A DNA stretch of 64,000 nt from Eubacteriaceae bacterium (GTDB lineage Bacteria; Bacillota; Clostridia; Peptostreptococcales; Anaerovoracaceae), in assembly GCA_902362805.1 (NCBI GenBank), contig CABIXY010000001.1, positions 488,358 through 552,357 on the forward strand, given 5' to 3'. Positions within the stretch are counted from its first letter, which is position 1; the number at the start of each line of letters is the position of its first letter. The notes below the pieces were generated by a model that saw only the letters and a list, made by a program, of their open reading frames with translations, had not been told where the DNA came from and made no database searches. This document shows positions 34,233 through 44,127 of the stretch, one piece after another. A program made the position numbers and the translations under genes.

Positions 34233-35213
34233 ATGGGAAGTCTATTTGATAATACATATAGAAGTCAGTTTAGTCTGACAAACGATTTGGTCTTTTATCT
34301 GATATACGGCGCCGATACAGAAGAATCTAATCGGGCGTTGGCCGCGCTGCTCAACGTAATATTGGATCGAAAAGATGATCCAATCGTAAAGGTTCACGTT
34401 TTAAATACGGTCCAAAAGGGATTTAAGCCTGGAGACAAAAGCACCATCATGGATGTGAAGGCTGAGGCTGATTCTGGGGAACTGATCGATGTGGAAATGC
34501 AGCGTTATGTGCTGCCCTTTCTGAAGGTGATTCCCGCGGCAGAGACTTCGTTGACTGGCACTGCCGAAACCCCTGAACGGACGGCAAAAGGCGCCTCGCG
34601 GGCATATCCTGAAAGGTCGCTATTTTATGGTGCGCGTCTTGTAAATTCGTCATTGGCATCAGGAGAAGACTATGATAAAATGAAGAAAAGCATAGTCATT
34701 TCTTTTATCGACGGAGTGATTTTTCCGCAGGTACAATGTCTGCATACAGAGTTTTTGATGCAGGAGAAACAAGCGCATTTTACATTGACGGACAAGCTGT
34801 CAATCCATTTCTTAGAGTTGGGAAAGATAGATGGGAAGAAAGATCCTGCAGACATGACGCCGCTGGAGCGCTTATGCGCCTATATCCGGTTTGCCAGCGA
34901 CGAGACAAGAGAAGACTATGTGAACAAACTGCTGGAAACAGGAGAGGAGGCTGTTAACATGTCTGAATATGTTTTCAAGAAATTGACAGAAGACGATATA
35001 GCCAGAGAAATGTTAGAACGTCAGATTAAGGCCGAGCATGACCATGCTACATGGCTCAAATATGCGAAAGAAGATGGTCTGATCCAGGGTCGCGATGAAG
35101 GGTATGATGCCGCCATGATTGAGATCGCCCAAAAGATGAAAAGAGCGGGCAAGCCACTGGAGGAGATCAAAGCCTTTACCGGATTAGAGGCAGAAACCAT
35201 AGAGAAGTTATAG
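34233..35213 (+). CDS. Rpn-family nuclease, paralogue with in-frame palindromic insert
   Basis: 326 residues. FSLTNDLVFYLIYGADTEES, DVKAEADSGELIDVEMQ (PD-(D/E)XK core) and RSLFYGARLVNSS align with the paralogue at 32691. Between the ExQ motif and RSLFYG it carries about 27 extra residues (VIPAAETSLTGTAETPERTA and following), encoded by an imperfect palindrome at 34516-34616. The EG-rich C-terminal repeat tract of the paralogue is reduced to one unit (EDGLIQGRDEG). Function is probably retained because the frame stays open, but the insert lies near the nuclease core. Start set by AGGGAGGA. Confidence 0.82.
   Translation: MGSLFDNTYRSQFSLTNDLVFYLIYGADTEESNRALAALLNVILDRKDDPIVKVHVLNTVQKGFKPGDKSTIMDVKAEADSGELIDVEMQRYVLPFLKVIPAAETSLTGTAETPERTAKGASRAYPERSLFYGARLVNSSLASGEDYDKMKKSIVISFIDGVIFPQVQCLHTEFLMQEKQAHFTLTDKLSIHFLELGKIDGKKDPADMTPLERLCAYIRFASDETREDYVNKLLETGEEAVNMSEYVFKKLTEDDIAREMLERQIKAEHDHATWLKYAKEDGLIQGRDEGYDAAMIEIAQKMKRAGKPLEEIKAFTGLEAETIEKL
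34516..34616. repeat. 101-bp imperfect palindrome inserted in rpn-2
   Basis: The arms start CCTTTC (34516) and end GAAAGG (34616), with further matching blocks AGG, CCCGCG and GGC inwards. The length is a multiple that keeps the reading frame, and the paralogue rpn-1 lacks it. The form resembles protein-coding palindromic elements of other genomes (such as Rickettsia RPE), but the sequence is not recognised. Confidence 0.6.
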
Positions 35214-35270
35214 ACTGTTTTGCTGTCTTACAAATAGGGAAGCAAATAGAAATGTAGGACGGGAAAAGAT

Positions 35271-35984
35271 ATGCTAAAAATTGCTATTTGTGACGATGAG
35301 AAATATTATAGAGATAGAATAGGGAACCTCCTGAAAGCGTATTTGCAGGAGCACAATTTAAACGCAGAACTCGTCTTGTTTCAGTCTGGTGAGTCTTTTA
35401 TTTCTCAGCAAGAAAATCTTGTAAAATACGATATTGTTTTTTTGGATATCAACATGAACGAGATGGATGGAATTGAGACTGCTATGCGGATAAGACGCTT
35501 TTATTCTTCGACCTATATTATTTTTGTGACCGCTTTTATCGATTATGCACTGGAAGGGTATAAAGTGAATGCGGTGCGATATATTATGAAAAATACGTTG
35601 GAGATCTCTGTCAGAGAATCCATGGACGCCGTTTTAGAAAAGATGAGACACCTGCAAGTAGGATTTGACTTTCTGCAGGGCAGACAGAATATCTATATTG
35701 ACAATTTGCTCTATGTGGAAAGCAAGAAGCACAAAGCAGTTGTTTACTATATGGACGTCTCTATTACCCACTACGAAATTTACGACAAGCTGGATCATAT
35801 CGAAGAAGAACTGTCAGAGTACGGATTCTTTCGCATTCATAAGAGTTATCTTGTCAATTTGAAGCACATTCGCAAAGTCAACAATTATGAAGCGGTACTG
35901 GATACTGGAGAGAGCTTGCCGATTCCGCGGCGCAGGTTTCAAGCGGCCAAAGAAGCTTTTACCGCATACAAAGGAGCGATGTGA
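35271..35984 (+). CDS. LytTR-family response regulator
   Basis: 237 residues. The receiver has KIAICDDEKYYRDRIG, the phospho-acceptor in IVFLDINMNEMDGIE and a Lys in VRYIMKNT. The C-terminal LytTR DNA-binding domain (about 145-232) includes LYVESKKHKAVVYYMD, FFRIHKSYLVNLKHI and PIPRRRFQAAK. This is the AgrA/ComE type, which usually binds paired direct repeats. It overlaps the kinase gene that follows. No AgrB/AgrD peptide genes are present in the neighbourhood. Likely target: its own operon or the lipoprotein gene at 37352. Confidence 0.88.
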   Translation: MLKIAICDDEKYYRDRIGNLLKAYLQEHNLNAELVLFQSGESFISQQENLVKYDIVFLDINMNEMDGIETAMRIRRFYSSTYIIFVTAFIDYALEGYKVNAVRYIMKNTLEISVRESMDAVLEKMRHLQVGFDFLQGRQNIYIDNLLYVESKKHKAVVYYMDVSITHYEIYDKLDHIEEELSEYGFFRIHKSYLVNLKHIRKVNNYEAVLDTGESLPIPRRRFQAAKEAFTAYKGAM

Positions 35985-37267
35985 TGGAATTGATCATCAA
36001 ATGCCTGGCTCTTTCCGTAGTGATGAGCTTTAGCTGTAAACTGTTCTTTGAAACACTTATTCCCCTGCGGAAGTGGGAACACCGCTGGATTGAAAAATCG
36101 ATAATTCCAGCCTTTGTGTCTGCTTTTATGATTATTTCCTTTAGTGAAGTGCCGCCATACATATTTCAAGCGCTGCGGCTGATCTTAGCGATCAGCATTA
36201 TTACACAGATATATTACAAGATCAGAGTCATGCAAAATGTGATTCTATCGGTGCTTTTTTGTGCGCTGTTCTGGATTACGAACACCCTGGTTCTGGCCTG
36301 CGTCTATGCGCTTTCTCTGGAAAGGATGTTAGTCTTTGATTTTCAGGAGGACATTGCAGACATCCTGTTTCTCTGTCTGATTGTGCTATTTCATCATCAA
36401 TATAAAGGGAGGATGGGCTCGTTGGCAGATACAAAATGGGGTCGCTTCGGTTACTTTCCTATTTTCAGCCTGATTGTCATCATGTCCATCACAATCATAC
36501 TGTGGGGCGATGGCAATATTAACAGGAATGCAATTGTTGTAGCTGTTGTGGGCTTTGGTATCATCAATATCCTCGCCATCTATATTATTGGAAATCTTCT
36601 TGAGAAAGAAGCTGAAATGCAGAAAATGCGGCTGAGCCAGGTACGTACCTGGAGTCAGATGAGCCTATATAAGAGCATGCAGACCAGCTTTGACCAGCAG
36701 CGAAAATATTTGCACGATTACAAGAATCAGTTCCAGTGTATTCAAGGCCTGCTAGAGGAGGGGCAGACGGAAGAAACCCTCTGCTATGTAAAAAAATTGA
36801 CGGGCAGGTTACAGCAGCATACGAACACAATCAACACGAATCACAATGTGGTCAATGTGGTATTGAATCAGAAATATCAGTATGCGCAGAAAAAAGGAAT
36901 CGCTATGGTTATGAAAATAGGAGACTTATCCTCACTGAACCTGGAGGAAGAGGATATTGTCACCCTTCTAGTCAACCTGCTTGACAACGCCATCGAGGCC
37001 TGCGATAGATTAAAAGATAACAAAATCATTCAATTCAAGATGATATTAGAAGAACAATTGATTTTATCTGTACGAAATCCGGTAGAAGAGGCGGTTGAGA
37101 TAAAGGACAAAACCGTATTGACAACAAAAAAGGATCGTGAAAGGCATGGAATCGGATTGCACAACATAAATTCTGTGATAGAGAAATACAATGGAACCAG
37201 CACGTTACAATGCAAAAGCGGGTGGTTCACTTTTTCGGCGATGCTACCGTCTGTTTTTGCAATCTGA
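35984..37267 (+). CDS. GHKL-type sensor histidine kinase (AgrC/ComD-like)
   Basis: About 427 residues. Six to seven hydrophobic segments fill residues 1-215; a coiled region and the H-box QQRKYLHDYKNQFQCIQGLL follow, with the phospho-acceptor His, then an HATPase_c domain with NLLDNAIEACDRL (N-box) and a G-box around HGIGLHNINSVIEKYNG. This is the polytopic kinase type that often senses peptides. The ATG at 35984 overlaps the regulator stop; AAGGAG precedes it. Pairs with the regulator at 35271; signal unknown. Confidence 0.85.
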   Translation: MELIIKCLALSVVMSFSCKLFFETLIPLRKWEHRWIEKSIIPAFVSAFMIISFSEVPPYIFQALRLILAISIITQIYYKIRVMQNVILSVLFCALFWITNTLVLACVYALSLERMLVFDFQEDIADILFLCLIVLFHHQYKGRMGSLADTKWGRFGYFPIFSLIVIMSITIILWGDGNINRNAIVVAVVGFGIINILAIYIIGNLLEKEAEMQKMRLSQVRTWSQMSLYKSMQTSFDQQRKYLHDYKNQFQCIQGLLEEGQTEETLCYVKKLTGRLQQHTNTINTNHNVVNVVLNQKYQYAQKKGIAMVMKIGDLSSLNLEEEDIVTLLVNLLDNAIEACDRLKDNKIIQFKMILEEQLILSVRNPVEEAVEIKDKTVLTTKKDRERHGIGLHNINSVIEKYNGTSTLQCKSGWFTFSAMLPSVFAI

Positions 37268-37351
37268 CCGTCGATTTGTGTCATGGCTGTTGTTCCTGCT
37301 GAAATCAAGAAATATAATGATGGCAGCAGAATAGATAGGAGGAACGACAAC

Positions 37352-38119
37352 ATGAAAAAATGGATACTTGCCTTAGTGATGGTCTGCCTGTGTCTGACTG
37401 GATGCAGCGGGAGGACGGGTGTTATGAGGCATCAATCACCAGAAGCTGCTGCGGAGAGTATGATGCAGTCCTTGAAATCACTGGATCTAGAGGCCTTTAA
37501 TGACTGCACGGATAATTTAGTGAGCAGGGACAGAAGCTGGCTGGGATTTACTACGGCAGAAGAATATCGCGTGTTTAACAGGATCTCGCAGACAGATTTG
37601 GTAAAAGGGAAACGGTATGAAGCTGATTTAAAATTTGCAGAAACGATTACAGAGAACCTGAGCTGGGAAATTAAAGATGTAAAACGGAATGGAGATAAGG
37701 CGAAAGTTTATCTTGCCATTACCAATACAGATATGACAGACGTAACGGGAAATTATATGATTCACGTCATGGAAAAGATGATTGCAAGCGATGATACTGG
37801 CTTGAAACAGATGATAAAGGATCTGTCTGGCATTGAAGATGACAAAGACGGCATGCAGCCATATCTGGAAGCGGCAAAGGGAGATAAAACCATGGCTGTA
37901 ACCGTATCCGCAAAGCTAGAAGATCATAAGTGGATATTTCATATCAGCGACGCTTTTATCAATGGGTTTATGGGCAATCTGAATACAGAACATTTTTCTA
38001 AAGATGTAGAGAATCGTTTGAAGGAATTAGAAGACCAATATGAACAGAAGATGGAGCAATGGGGTGACGATTTTGAAGACAAGGTGGACAATTGGCTTGC
38101 CAGTATATTTGGAGAATAA
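37352..38119 (+). CDS. lipoprotein, unknown function
   Basis: 255 residues. Lipoprotein signal peptide with the lipobox LTGC (Cys near residue 19). The mature part is mixed, with a possible NTF2/DUF4878-like start (SPEAAAESMMQSLKSLDLEA, typical of small stress lipoproteins). The C-terminus is strongly charged with heptad-like repeats (ELEDQYEQKMEQWGDDFED), perhaps a coiled coil. TAGGAGG fixes the start. It follows the LytTR/kinase pair by 84 bp and may be its target or partner. Confidence 0.7.
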   Translation: MKKWILALVMVCLCLTGCSGRTGVMRHQSPEAAAESMMQSLKSLDLEAFNDCTDNLVSRDRSWLGFTTAEEYRVFNRISQTDLVKGKRYEADLKFAETITENLSWEIKDVKRNGDKAKVYLAITNTDMTDVTGNYMIHVMEKMIASDDTGLKQMIKDLSGIEDDKDGMQPYLEAAKGDKTMAVTVSAKLEDHKWIFHISDAFINGFMGNLNTEHFSKDVENRLKELEDQYEQKMEQWGDDFEDKVDNWLASIFGE

Positions 38120-38137
38120 ATAAAAATGCACGAAAAG

Positions 38138-38168
38138 AAGGGCTTTCGACAAAAAAGCCCTCTTTTAT
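38138..38168 (+). terminator. intrinsic terminator
   Basis: AGGGCTTT-cgacaaa-AAAGCCCT followed by CTTTTATTTTT, 19 bp after the lipoprotein stop. Confidence 0.85.
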
Positions 38169-38326
38169 TTTTCCAGATGTTGTATTATAATGAAATAAGA
38201 TTTATAGTCCTAGAAAAGTTGTTTTCAGATATATGAGGCATGATCCTCATATCTAGAGAGAATTCCCAAGAGATAAAAAAGATAGAATTTATATAATTTA
38301 CATAGAAAGGAAAGGGCGCAGTTTTT

Positions 38327-39613
38327 GTGCCCGTAATGAATATGCCAAGAAAGAAAAAAGAAGAGATTTTAGAAGAAGAAAAAGAATGTCTGGTGGAAGA
38401 ACCTGACTCTGCTGAAGAGAAAAAAGAACTCATCTGCTGTGAAGAGGAACCGGAAAAGCGAGAAAGGCCTGTAAGAGAAGAAAAGAAAGAACAGCCTCGT
38501 CCGGAGGTTGAAGGAATTTTGGAAATTGCTGAAGGAGGCTTCGGTTTCCTCAGATTCAATAACTTTCTGACTAGTGATAAAGATGTATATGTATCGCCAA
38601 CACAGATCAGACGATTTAATCTGAAGACGGGAGATCAGATCAAGGGAATTTCTAGACTGCCCAACGAAGGAGAACGATTTGGCGCCCTGCTGTATGTTCT
38701 GACTGTCAATGGAGACGAGCCGGGTGTGGCGATCAGAAGACCCGATTTTGAGGATTTGACACCGATTTTCCCTAGAGAGAGACTGACTTTGGAGGACAGT
38801 TCCAGGGATTTGTCCATGAGGCTGATTGATCTCATTGCGCCGATTGGAAAAGGACAGAGAGGACTGATCGTAGCACCGCCAAAAGCTGGAAAGACCACTT
38901 TGCTCAAAAGGGTTGCCAACAGTATTGAAAAAAGACATCCAGAAGCAGAGATGATTGTGCTTTTGATTGATGAGAGACCAGAAGAAGTGACGGATATGAA
39001 GCGATCACTCAACGGAGGTGAGGTCATCTATTCTACCTTTGACGAACTGCCGCAGCATCATGTCAAAGTTGCAGAGATGGTTCTCGCCAGAGCGCAGCGT
39101 TTAGTAGAGCACGGTAAAGACGTGGTCATTTTGCTGGACAGTATCACCAGGCTTGCCAGGGCTTATAATCTGGTCGTACCGTCATCTGGCAGAACTTTGT
39201 CAGGCGGACTTGACCCGGGTGCTCTCCATAAACCGAAAAAGTTCTTCGGAGCTGCCCGAAATATTGAAGAAGGCGGAAGCATTACCATTTTGGCTACGGC
39301 CTTGGTAGAAACAGGAAGCCGTATGGACGATGTTATATTTGAAGAGTTTAAGGGTACAGGTAATATGGAGCTTCATTTAGATCGCAAACTGTCCGAAAAG
39401 AGAATTTTCCCGGCTATCGACTTGAACAAGTCAGGAACCAGAAAAGAGGATCTCTTGATGACGCAGGATGAATTAGAAGCGATTTGGGCGATGAGGCGCC
39501 AAATGGCCAACAGTCCGACTCAGGATGTCACCGAGACCATCATCGACAACCTGGCACATACGAAAAACAATAACGATTTTGTACAGATTATAAAGAAGAT
39601 ATTTTTACAATAG
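38327..39613 (+). CDS. rho: transcription termination factor Rho
   Basis: 428 residues. A highly charged N-terminal extension (residues 6-62, [17 protein letters not shown] type) precedes the OB-fold RNA-binding domain ([16 protein letters not shown]), then the ATPase domain with Walker [12 protein letters not shown], Walker [16 protein letters not shown] and the Q/R loops ([16 protein letters not shown]). Hexameric helicase that ends transcription. GTG at 38327 is chosen because AGGAAAGGG lies 10 bases upstream; an ATG at 38336 is the alternative. First gene of the housekeeping block. Confidence 0.95.
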   Translation: MPVMNMPRKKKEEILEEEKECLVEEPDSAEEKKELICCEEEPEKRERPVREEKKEQPRPEVEGILEIAEGGFGFLRFNNFLTSDKDVYVSPTQIRRFNLKTGDQIKGISRLPNEGERFGALLYVLTVNGDEPGVAIRRPDFEDLTPIFPRERLTLEDSSRDLSMRLIDLIAPIGKGQRGLIVAPPKAGKTTLLKRVANSIEKRHPEAEMIVLLIDERPEEVTDMKRSLNGGEVIYSTFDELPQHHVKVAEMVLARAQRLVEHGKDVVILLDSITRLARAYNLVVPSSGRTLSGGLDPGALHKPKKFFGAARNIEEGGSITILATALVETGSRMDDVIFEEFKGTGNMELHLDRKLSEKRIFPAIDLNKSGTRKEDLLMTQDELEAIWAMRRQMANSPTQDVTETIIDNLAHTKNNNDFVQIIKKIFLQ

Positions 39614-39622
39614 GGGTAAAAG

Positions 39623-40660
39623 ATGGATTTAAGCAAGATTTTTTTGAAAGACGCCTGCCCGACTCCGGTCGGAGGACAGGCTGTCATGGAAGGTATCATG
39701 ATGCGCGGACTGGAGCGGACCGCCGTAGCAGTCAGACTTCCTGACGGAAGGATACACATGAAGACGCAGCCCAATAAGAAACTGGGGAAGTGGACGAAGA
39801 TCCCCATTGTCAGGGGTGTCGTTTCCTTTGTCACGTCACTGGTTCAGGGCACGGGCATTTTGATGTATTCTGCCGATGTACTGGAGGCTAACTGGCCAGA
39901 AGAGGAGCAGGAAGAGGCCGGCCGGCTGGAGACCTGGATGAATGAGAAATTTGGGGAGAAGGGGACCTGGAATATTATGATCTACCTCTCTGTCGTTCTC
40001 GCCCTGGCGATGACTATCGGTATGTTTATTCTACTGCCGACAGTAGTGGCAAACTTCCTGAAGCCTTTGATTGACAGCGATTTTGTGTTCAATCTGGTGG
40101 AAGGTGTCATGCGTATCGTAATCTTTGTCGTATACATCGCTCTGATCAGCCAGATGAAGGATATTAAGACCGTATTTCAATATCACGGAGCAGAGCACAA
40201 GACTATACACTGTTTTGAAAATAATCTTGAATTAACGCCGCAGAATGCCCAACAGTTCTATACACTGCATCCGCGTTGTGGAACCAGCTTTTTGCTTTTT
40301 GTCATGGTAATCAGCTTTGTGCTGCATCTCTTCCTTGGCTGGCCCAATCTTGCGCTGCGTATTGTTTCCAGGCTGCTGCTGGTACCTGTCGTGGCAGGAC
40401 TCTCCTATGAGCTGCTCAAATGGGCAGGACGCAGTGACAATTGGCTCGTCAAAATACTCAGCTTGCCGGGACTTTATCTGCAGAAACTGACGACGAAGGA
40501 ACCCTCCGACGACCAATTGGAGGTTGCCATCGCGGCGACAAAGGCGGTCATGGTTCCTGGTGATACACCGTATTTTGAGGGAATCTGTGATTTGGACGGA
40601 AACTTGGTAGAAGAACGAAAGATTGAACGTAAGAGTAAGAATGAAGTTGTGGAGGAATAG
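39623..40660 (+). CDS. DUF1385 (YqhQ-like) membrane protein
   Basis: 345 residues. VGGQAVMEGIMMRG at the start is the DUF1385 signature, with IPIVRGVVSFVTSLVQG, EHKTIHCFEN and HPRCGTSFLLFVMVIS following. Four or five membrane segments. The family is widespread in Firmicutes, typically encoded between rho and prmC as here; function unknown. The spacing to rho is 9 bp and to prmC is none. Confidence 0.85.
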   Translation: MDLSKIFLKDACPTPVGGQAVMEGIMMRGLERTAVAVRLPDGRIHMKTQPNKKLGKWTKIPIVRGVVSFVTSLVQGTGILMYSADVLEANWPEEEQEEAGRLETWMNEKFGEKGTWNIMIYLSVVLALAMTIGMFILLPTVVANFLKPLIDSDFVFNLVEGVMRIVIFVVYIALISQMKDIKTVFQYHGAEHKTIHCFENNLELTPQNAQQFYTLHPRCGTSFLLFVMVISFVLHLFLGWPNLALRIVSRLLLVPVVAGLSYELLKWAGRSDNWLVKILSLPGLYLQKLTTKEPSDDQLEVAIAATKAVMVPGDTPYFEGICDLDGNLVEERKIERKSKNEVVEE

Positions 40661-41575
40661 ATGAGTCTCTCGGTAAAAGAAATTTTGAATATAGGCAGAA
40701 GACAGCTTGAGGAGAGTCACATTGCAGACGCTGCCATCGACTGCAAAATCCTATATTGTTTTTTGATGAATGTGAGCAATGCACAGCTGATTCTGGAGTA
40801 CCAAAAAATTCTGCCGGACAGCCTCTGTGATGAATATTTTAAGCTGTTGGACAGACGTTCTGCTGGTGTGCCTGTGCAATATATCATCGGCAGCCAGGAG
40901 TTCATGGGACTCGCTTTCAAAGTCAACGAGAGTGTGCTGATTCCGAGGCAGGATACAGAGACACTGGTAGAAGATGCCATCAGCGTCATCAAAGAAAATA
41001 AGCTGCGAGGCGTAGACCTGCTGGCGAAGAAAAAGAAGGAATTTGATGTCTTGGATCTTTGCTGTGGCAGCGGGGCAATCGGAATTTCTCTTGCCAGCCT
41101 CTGTGACAATGTAAAAGTGACCTGTTCCGACATCAGCCAGGAGGCTATAGCGGTAGCTCGGGAGAATGCCGAAAAGTTAGGCGCAGCCAAGAAGGTCAGC
41201 TTTGAGTGCGGTAATCTGCTGGTGCCTTTTAAAGGGAAATTTAAAAACAAGAAGTTTGACCTGATCATTTCCAACCCGCCTTACATAAAAACAAGCGTCA
41301 TACCGACGCTGCAGAAAGAGGTCCGTGATCATGAGCCAATGATGGCTCTGGATGGCGGTCTTGGCGGTTTGGATTTCTATAGAGGTATCATCGCTGATGC
41401 GGCGGGCTGTCTCAAAAAAGCGGGCATCCTGATGTTTGAAATCGGTCATGACCAAAAAGAGGAAGTTTGCGGACTCCTGGCAGAAACAGACCAGTTTGAA
41501 AACATCACCTGTCTGCAGGATCTGGCTGGCAGGGATCGAATCGTAGTCGCAACCCTAGCTGCAAAAAAGAAATAA
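40661..41575 (+). CDS. prmC: peptide chain release factor N5-glutamine methyltransferase PrmC
   Basis: 304 residues. N-terminal helical domain, then a Rossmann methyltransferase with motif I LDLCCGSGAIGISLA and the catalytic NPPYIKTS, followed by EPMMALDGGLGGLDFYRGII. It methylates the GGQ glutamine of release factors; its substrate gene prfA lies 430 bp downstream. Starts directly at the DUF1385 stop with GAGGAATAG as ribosome site. Confidence 0.95.
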   Translation: MSLSVKEILNIGRRQLEESHIADAAIDCKILYCFLMNVSNAQLILEYQKILPDSLCDEYFKLLDRRSAGVPVQYIIGSQEFMGLAFKVNESVLIPRQDTETLVEDAISVIKENKLRGVDLLAKKKKEFDVLDLCCGSGAIGISLASLCDNVKVTCSDISQEAIAVARENAEKLGAAKKVSFECGNLLVPFKGKFKNKKFDLIISNPPYIKTSVIPTLQKEVRDHEPMMALDGGLGGLDFYRGIIADAAGCLKKAGILMFEIGHDQKEEVCGLLAETDQFENITCLQDLAGRDRIVVATLAAKKK

Positions 41576-41592
41576 TTGTAGGCAAAAAACAC

Positions 41593-41621
41593 TTGCTTCC
41601 GACAGACAAGTATGATATAGT
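41593..41621 (+). promoter_or_regulatory. rpmE promoter
   Basis: TTGCTT, 17-bp spacer, TATAGT, about 70 bp before rpmE. The leader shows no strong ribosomal-protein-type fold by eye. Confidence 0.6.
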
Positions 41622-41690
41622 ATAAAAGCTGCATTAGATTCAGCAAAAAATTATGCAAAGGTGTGTGCCTGAGCAGGAAAGAGGTAAAGC

Positions 41691-41891
41691 ATGAAGGAAG
41701 GAATCCATCCTGATTATAAGGAATGTAAAGTAACTTGCGCATGTGGTAATTCTTTTGTTACAAAGTCAACAAAAGAAGAAATGAGACTTGATGTTTGCTC
41801 AGCATGTCATCCGTTCTTTACAGGACAGCAGAAGTTCATCAACCGTGGTGGACGTGTTGAAAAGTTCAAGAACAAGTATCACATTGACTAA
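41691..41891 (+). CDS. rpmE: ribosomal protein L31 (zinc-binding, C+ type)
   Basis: 66 residues: [20 protein letters not shown], then [17 protein letters not shown]. The cysteines CAC and CSAC give the zinc-ribbon of the C+ form. A component of the large subunit. Strong codon bias. Located between prmC and prfA, its usual place in Clostridia. Confidence 0.95.
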   Translation: MKEGIHPDYKECKVTCACGNSFVTKSTKEEMRLDVCSACHPFFTGQQKFINRGGRVEKFKNKYHID

Positions 41892-41905
41892 TAATCAGAG
41901 AAACC

Positions 41906-41933
41906 AAAGCCGGAATGCAATTTCCGGCTTTTT
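41906..41933 (+). terminator. intrinsic terminator of rpmE
   Basis: AAAGCCGGAA-tgcaa-TTTCCGGCTTTTT. Confidence 0.88.
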
Positions 41934-42003
41934 AAATATAGGAATTTATGGTATACTATAGAATCAAGTAGATTCGTAAATTATTAAAATTGAGGAGATA
42001 TAA

Positions 42004-43068
42004 ATGTTTGATAAGTTAGATTTCATTGTTGAAAAATACAAAGAATTGTCCTTGAAGGTTTCTGATCCAGAGGTTATCAATGATCAGCCGCTGTGGCAGA
42101 AGCATATAAAGGAAATGGGAGAAATGGAGCCCATTGTAAAGAAATACGAGGAGTACAAGAAGGCGAAAACCGATCTCACAGACGCCAAGGACATCGTAGA
42201 GAATGAAACTGACGAGGAAATGAGAGACCTTGCCAAGATGGAGGTCAATGAACTGGAGGACAAAATCGAGGAACTGGAAGGTGAACTGAAGGTCCTGCTT
42301 TTGCCGAAAGACCCCAATGACGAAAAGAACGTTATTCTGGAGGTCAGAGCTGGTACAGGCGGTGAAGAAGCAGCACTGTTCGGCCAGGATTTACTCAGAA
42401 TGTATATGAGATACGCAGAACGACATAGATGGAAGACGGAACTGATGGATATCAATGACACAGGTATCGGCGGAATCAAGGAAGCCGTTGTTCTGATCAA
42501 GGGTAAAGGTGCATATTCGAGACTGAAATATGAGAGCGGTGTTCACAGAGTGCAGCGTGTACCAGAAACAGAATCAGCAGGCAGAGTCCACACTTCTGCA
42601 GCGACCGTTGCGGTGCTGCCGGAAGTGGACGACGTAGAAGTAGATCTGAACCCGAGCGATGTCAGAGTAGACGTGTACAGGGCATCAGGCAACGGCGGCC
42701 AGTGTGTAAACACGACGGATTCCGCAGTCAGACTGACTCATGAACCGACCGGCTTGGTAGTTACCTGTCAGGATGAGAAATCACAGATTAAAAATAAAGA
42801 AAAAGCTTTCAAAGTGCTCAAATCGAGATTATACGATTTGAAGCTGCAGGAGCAGAACAAAGAGATTTCTGAAGCCAGAAAGAGCCAGGTTGGTTCCGGC
42901 GACAGAAGTGAGAGAATTAGAACTTACAACTTCCCACAGGGAAGGGTATCTGAGCACAGAATTGGCATGACGTTATATAAGCTGGGCGCCATTCTGGATG
43001 GAGAATTAGATGAGATCATCGACGGATTGATTACGAGTGATCAGGCGGAGAAGATGAAGAACTTCTAA
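42004..43068 (+). CDS. prfA: peptide chain release factor 1
   Basis: 354 residues. The GGQ catalytic motif ([18 protein letters not shown]) is preceded by the RF1-type [18 protein letters not shown], and the acidic coiled N-terminus is typical. Reads UAA/UAG and triggers peptide release. GAGGAG precedes the ATG, and a TATACT -10 lies about 50 bp upstream. Confidence 0.95.
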   Translation: MFDKLDFIVEKYKELSLKVSDPEVINDQPLWQKHIKEMGEMEPIVKKYEEYKKAKTDLTDAKDIVENETDEEMRDLAKMEVNELEDKIEELEGELKVLLLPKDPNDEKNVILEVRAGTGGEEAALFGQDLLRMYMRYAERHRWKTELMDINDTGIGGIKEAVVLIKGKGAYSRLKYESGVHRVQRVPETESAGRVHTSAATVAVLPEVDDVEVDLNPSDVRVDVYRASGNGGQCVNTTDSAVRLTHEPTGLVVTCQDEKSQIKNKEKAFKVLKSRLYDLKLQEQNKEISEARKSQVGSGDRSERIRTYNFPQGRVSEHRIGMTLYKLGAILDGELDEIIDGLITSDQAEKMKNF

Positions 43069-43110
43069 GAAAGCTAGTTAAAATTCTCTGTGGCGGTTTG
43101 GATGTGAATT

Positions 43111-44115
43111 ATGGAAACAAAGATACTCAATGATACAACTGAAGAGATAGAAGAAGCCGCTGAAATCATCGCTGGCGGCGGATTGGTGGCTTTTCCCACA
43201 GAAACGGTTTATGGACTGGGAGCCGACGCCTTGAATAGAGAGGCGGTAGGCAGAGTCTATGCCGCAAAGGGGAGGCCGTCAGATAATCCCATGATCGTGC
43301 ATATATCGTCATATGACGATATGAAAAGGCTGACGCCTAAAATTACTAAAGATATGGAAAAGTTGATGAAGGTCTTTTGGCCGGGGGCGATGACGATGAT
43401 TGTAGAACGAAACCCTGTAATTCCCGATGTGACCACAGGGGGACTGAATACTGTCGGTATCAGGATGCCGGATCATCCGGCAGCCCTGGAATTGATTGCC
43501 AAAGCGGGATGCCCTATTGCAGCGCCCAGCGCCAACCTTTCGGGCAAACCCAGCCCTACGGCGGCACAGCATGTCATCGATGATTTGGTTGGACGAGTCG
43601 ATGCCATCATCTGCAGCGACGACTGTAAATTTGGTATTGAATCTACCGTCATCGACATGACCGGTTTAATTCCGATGATTTTGCGTCCGGGGATTATAAC
43701 GAAAGAAGATTTAGAAACTGCTTTAGGAAAAAAGGTACTTCTCGATCCCACTTTGAATAAACGGCCGGACAAGTTCAATAACGAGGATTTTAAGCCAAAA
43801 GCGCCGGGCATGAAATATAAACACTATGCCCCCAAAGCGCAGATGATTGTCTTTGAAGGACGGCGGGATGACGTAGAAGCGGCCATTGACCGCGAGCGCA
43901 TAGAACGAGAGGCTTTGGGGCAGAAAGTCTGCGTAATCATCTTTGACAACGGAGAGCAGAAAGCCGCGGCTCATCAGTTTTTTGCAAAACTGCGGGAAGC
44001 GGATCGAGAAGGGGCCGACTTGATTTTGGCAGCCGCCCTGAGAGAAGAGGGCATCGGGTTTTCTGTTATGAACAGAATGCTGAAATCAGCAGGATATAAT
44101 ATAAGGAAAGTTTGA
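43111..44115 (+). CDS. ywlC: L-threonylcarbamoyladenylate synthase (Sua5/YwlC type)
   Basis: 334 residues, the long Sua5 form. The YrdC domain contains GGLVAFPTETVYGLGADA, KGRPSDNPMIVHI and APSANLSGKPSPTAAQHV; the C-terminal Sua5 domain begins at about residue 215 with PGMKYKHYAPKAQM. Makes threonylcarbamoyl-AMP for tRNA t6A37. Follows prfA by 42 bp, no obvious terminator between. Confidence 0.93.
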   Translation: METKILNDTTEEIEEAAEIIAGGGLVAFPTETVYGLGADALNREAVGRVYAAKGRPSDNPMIVHISSYDDMKRLTPKITKDMEKLMKVFWPGAMTMIVERNPVIPDVTTGGLNTVGIRMPDHPAALELIAKAGCPIAAPSANLSGKPSPTAAQHVIDDLVGRVDAIICSDDCKFGIESTVIDMTGLIPMILRPGIITKEDLETALGKKVLLDPTLNKRPDKFNNEDFKPKAPGMKYKHYAPKAQMIVFEGRRDDVEAAIDRERIEREALGQKVCVIIFDNGEQKAAAHQFFAKLREADREGADLILAAALREEGIGFSVMNRMLKSAGYNIRKV

Positions 44116-44127
44116 GAGGAATTTGTT

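Noticed and set aside
36585-36984. Extra frames inside the GHKL kinase gene
   Set aside because: Shadows of a well-supported coding region.
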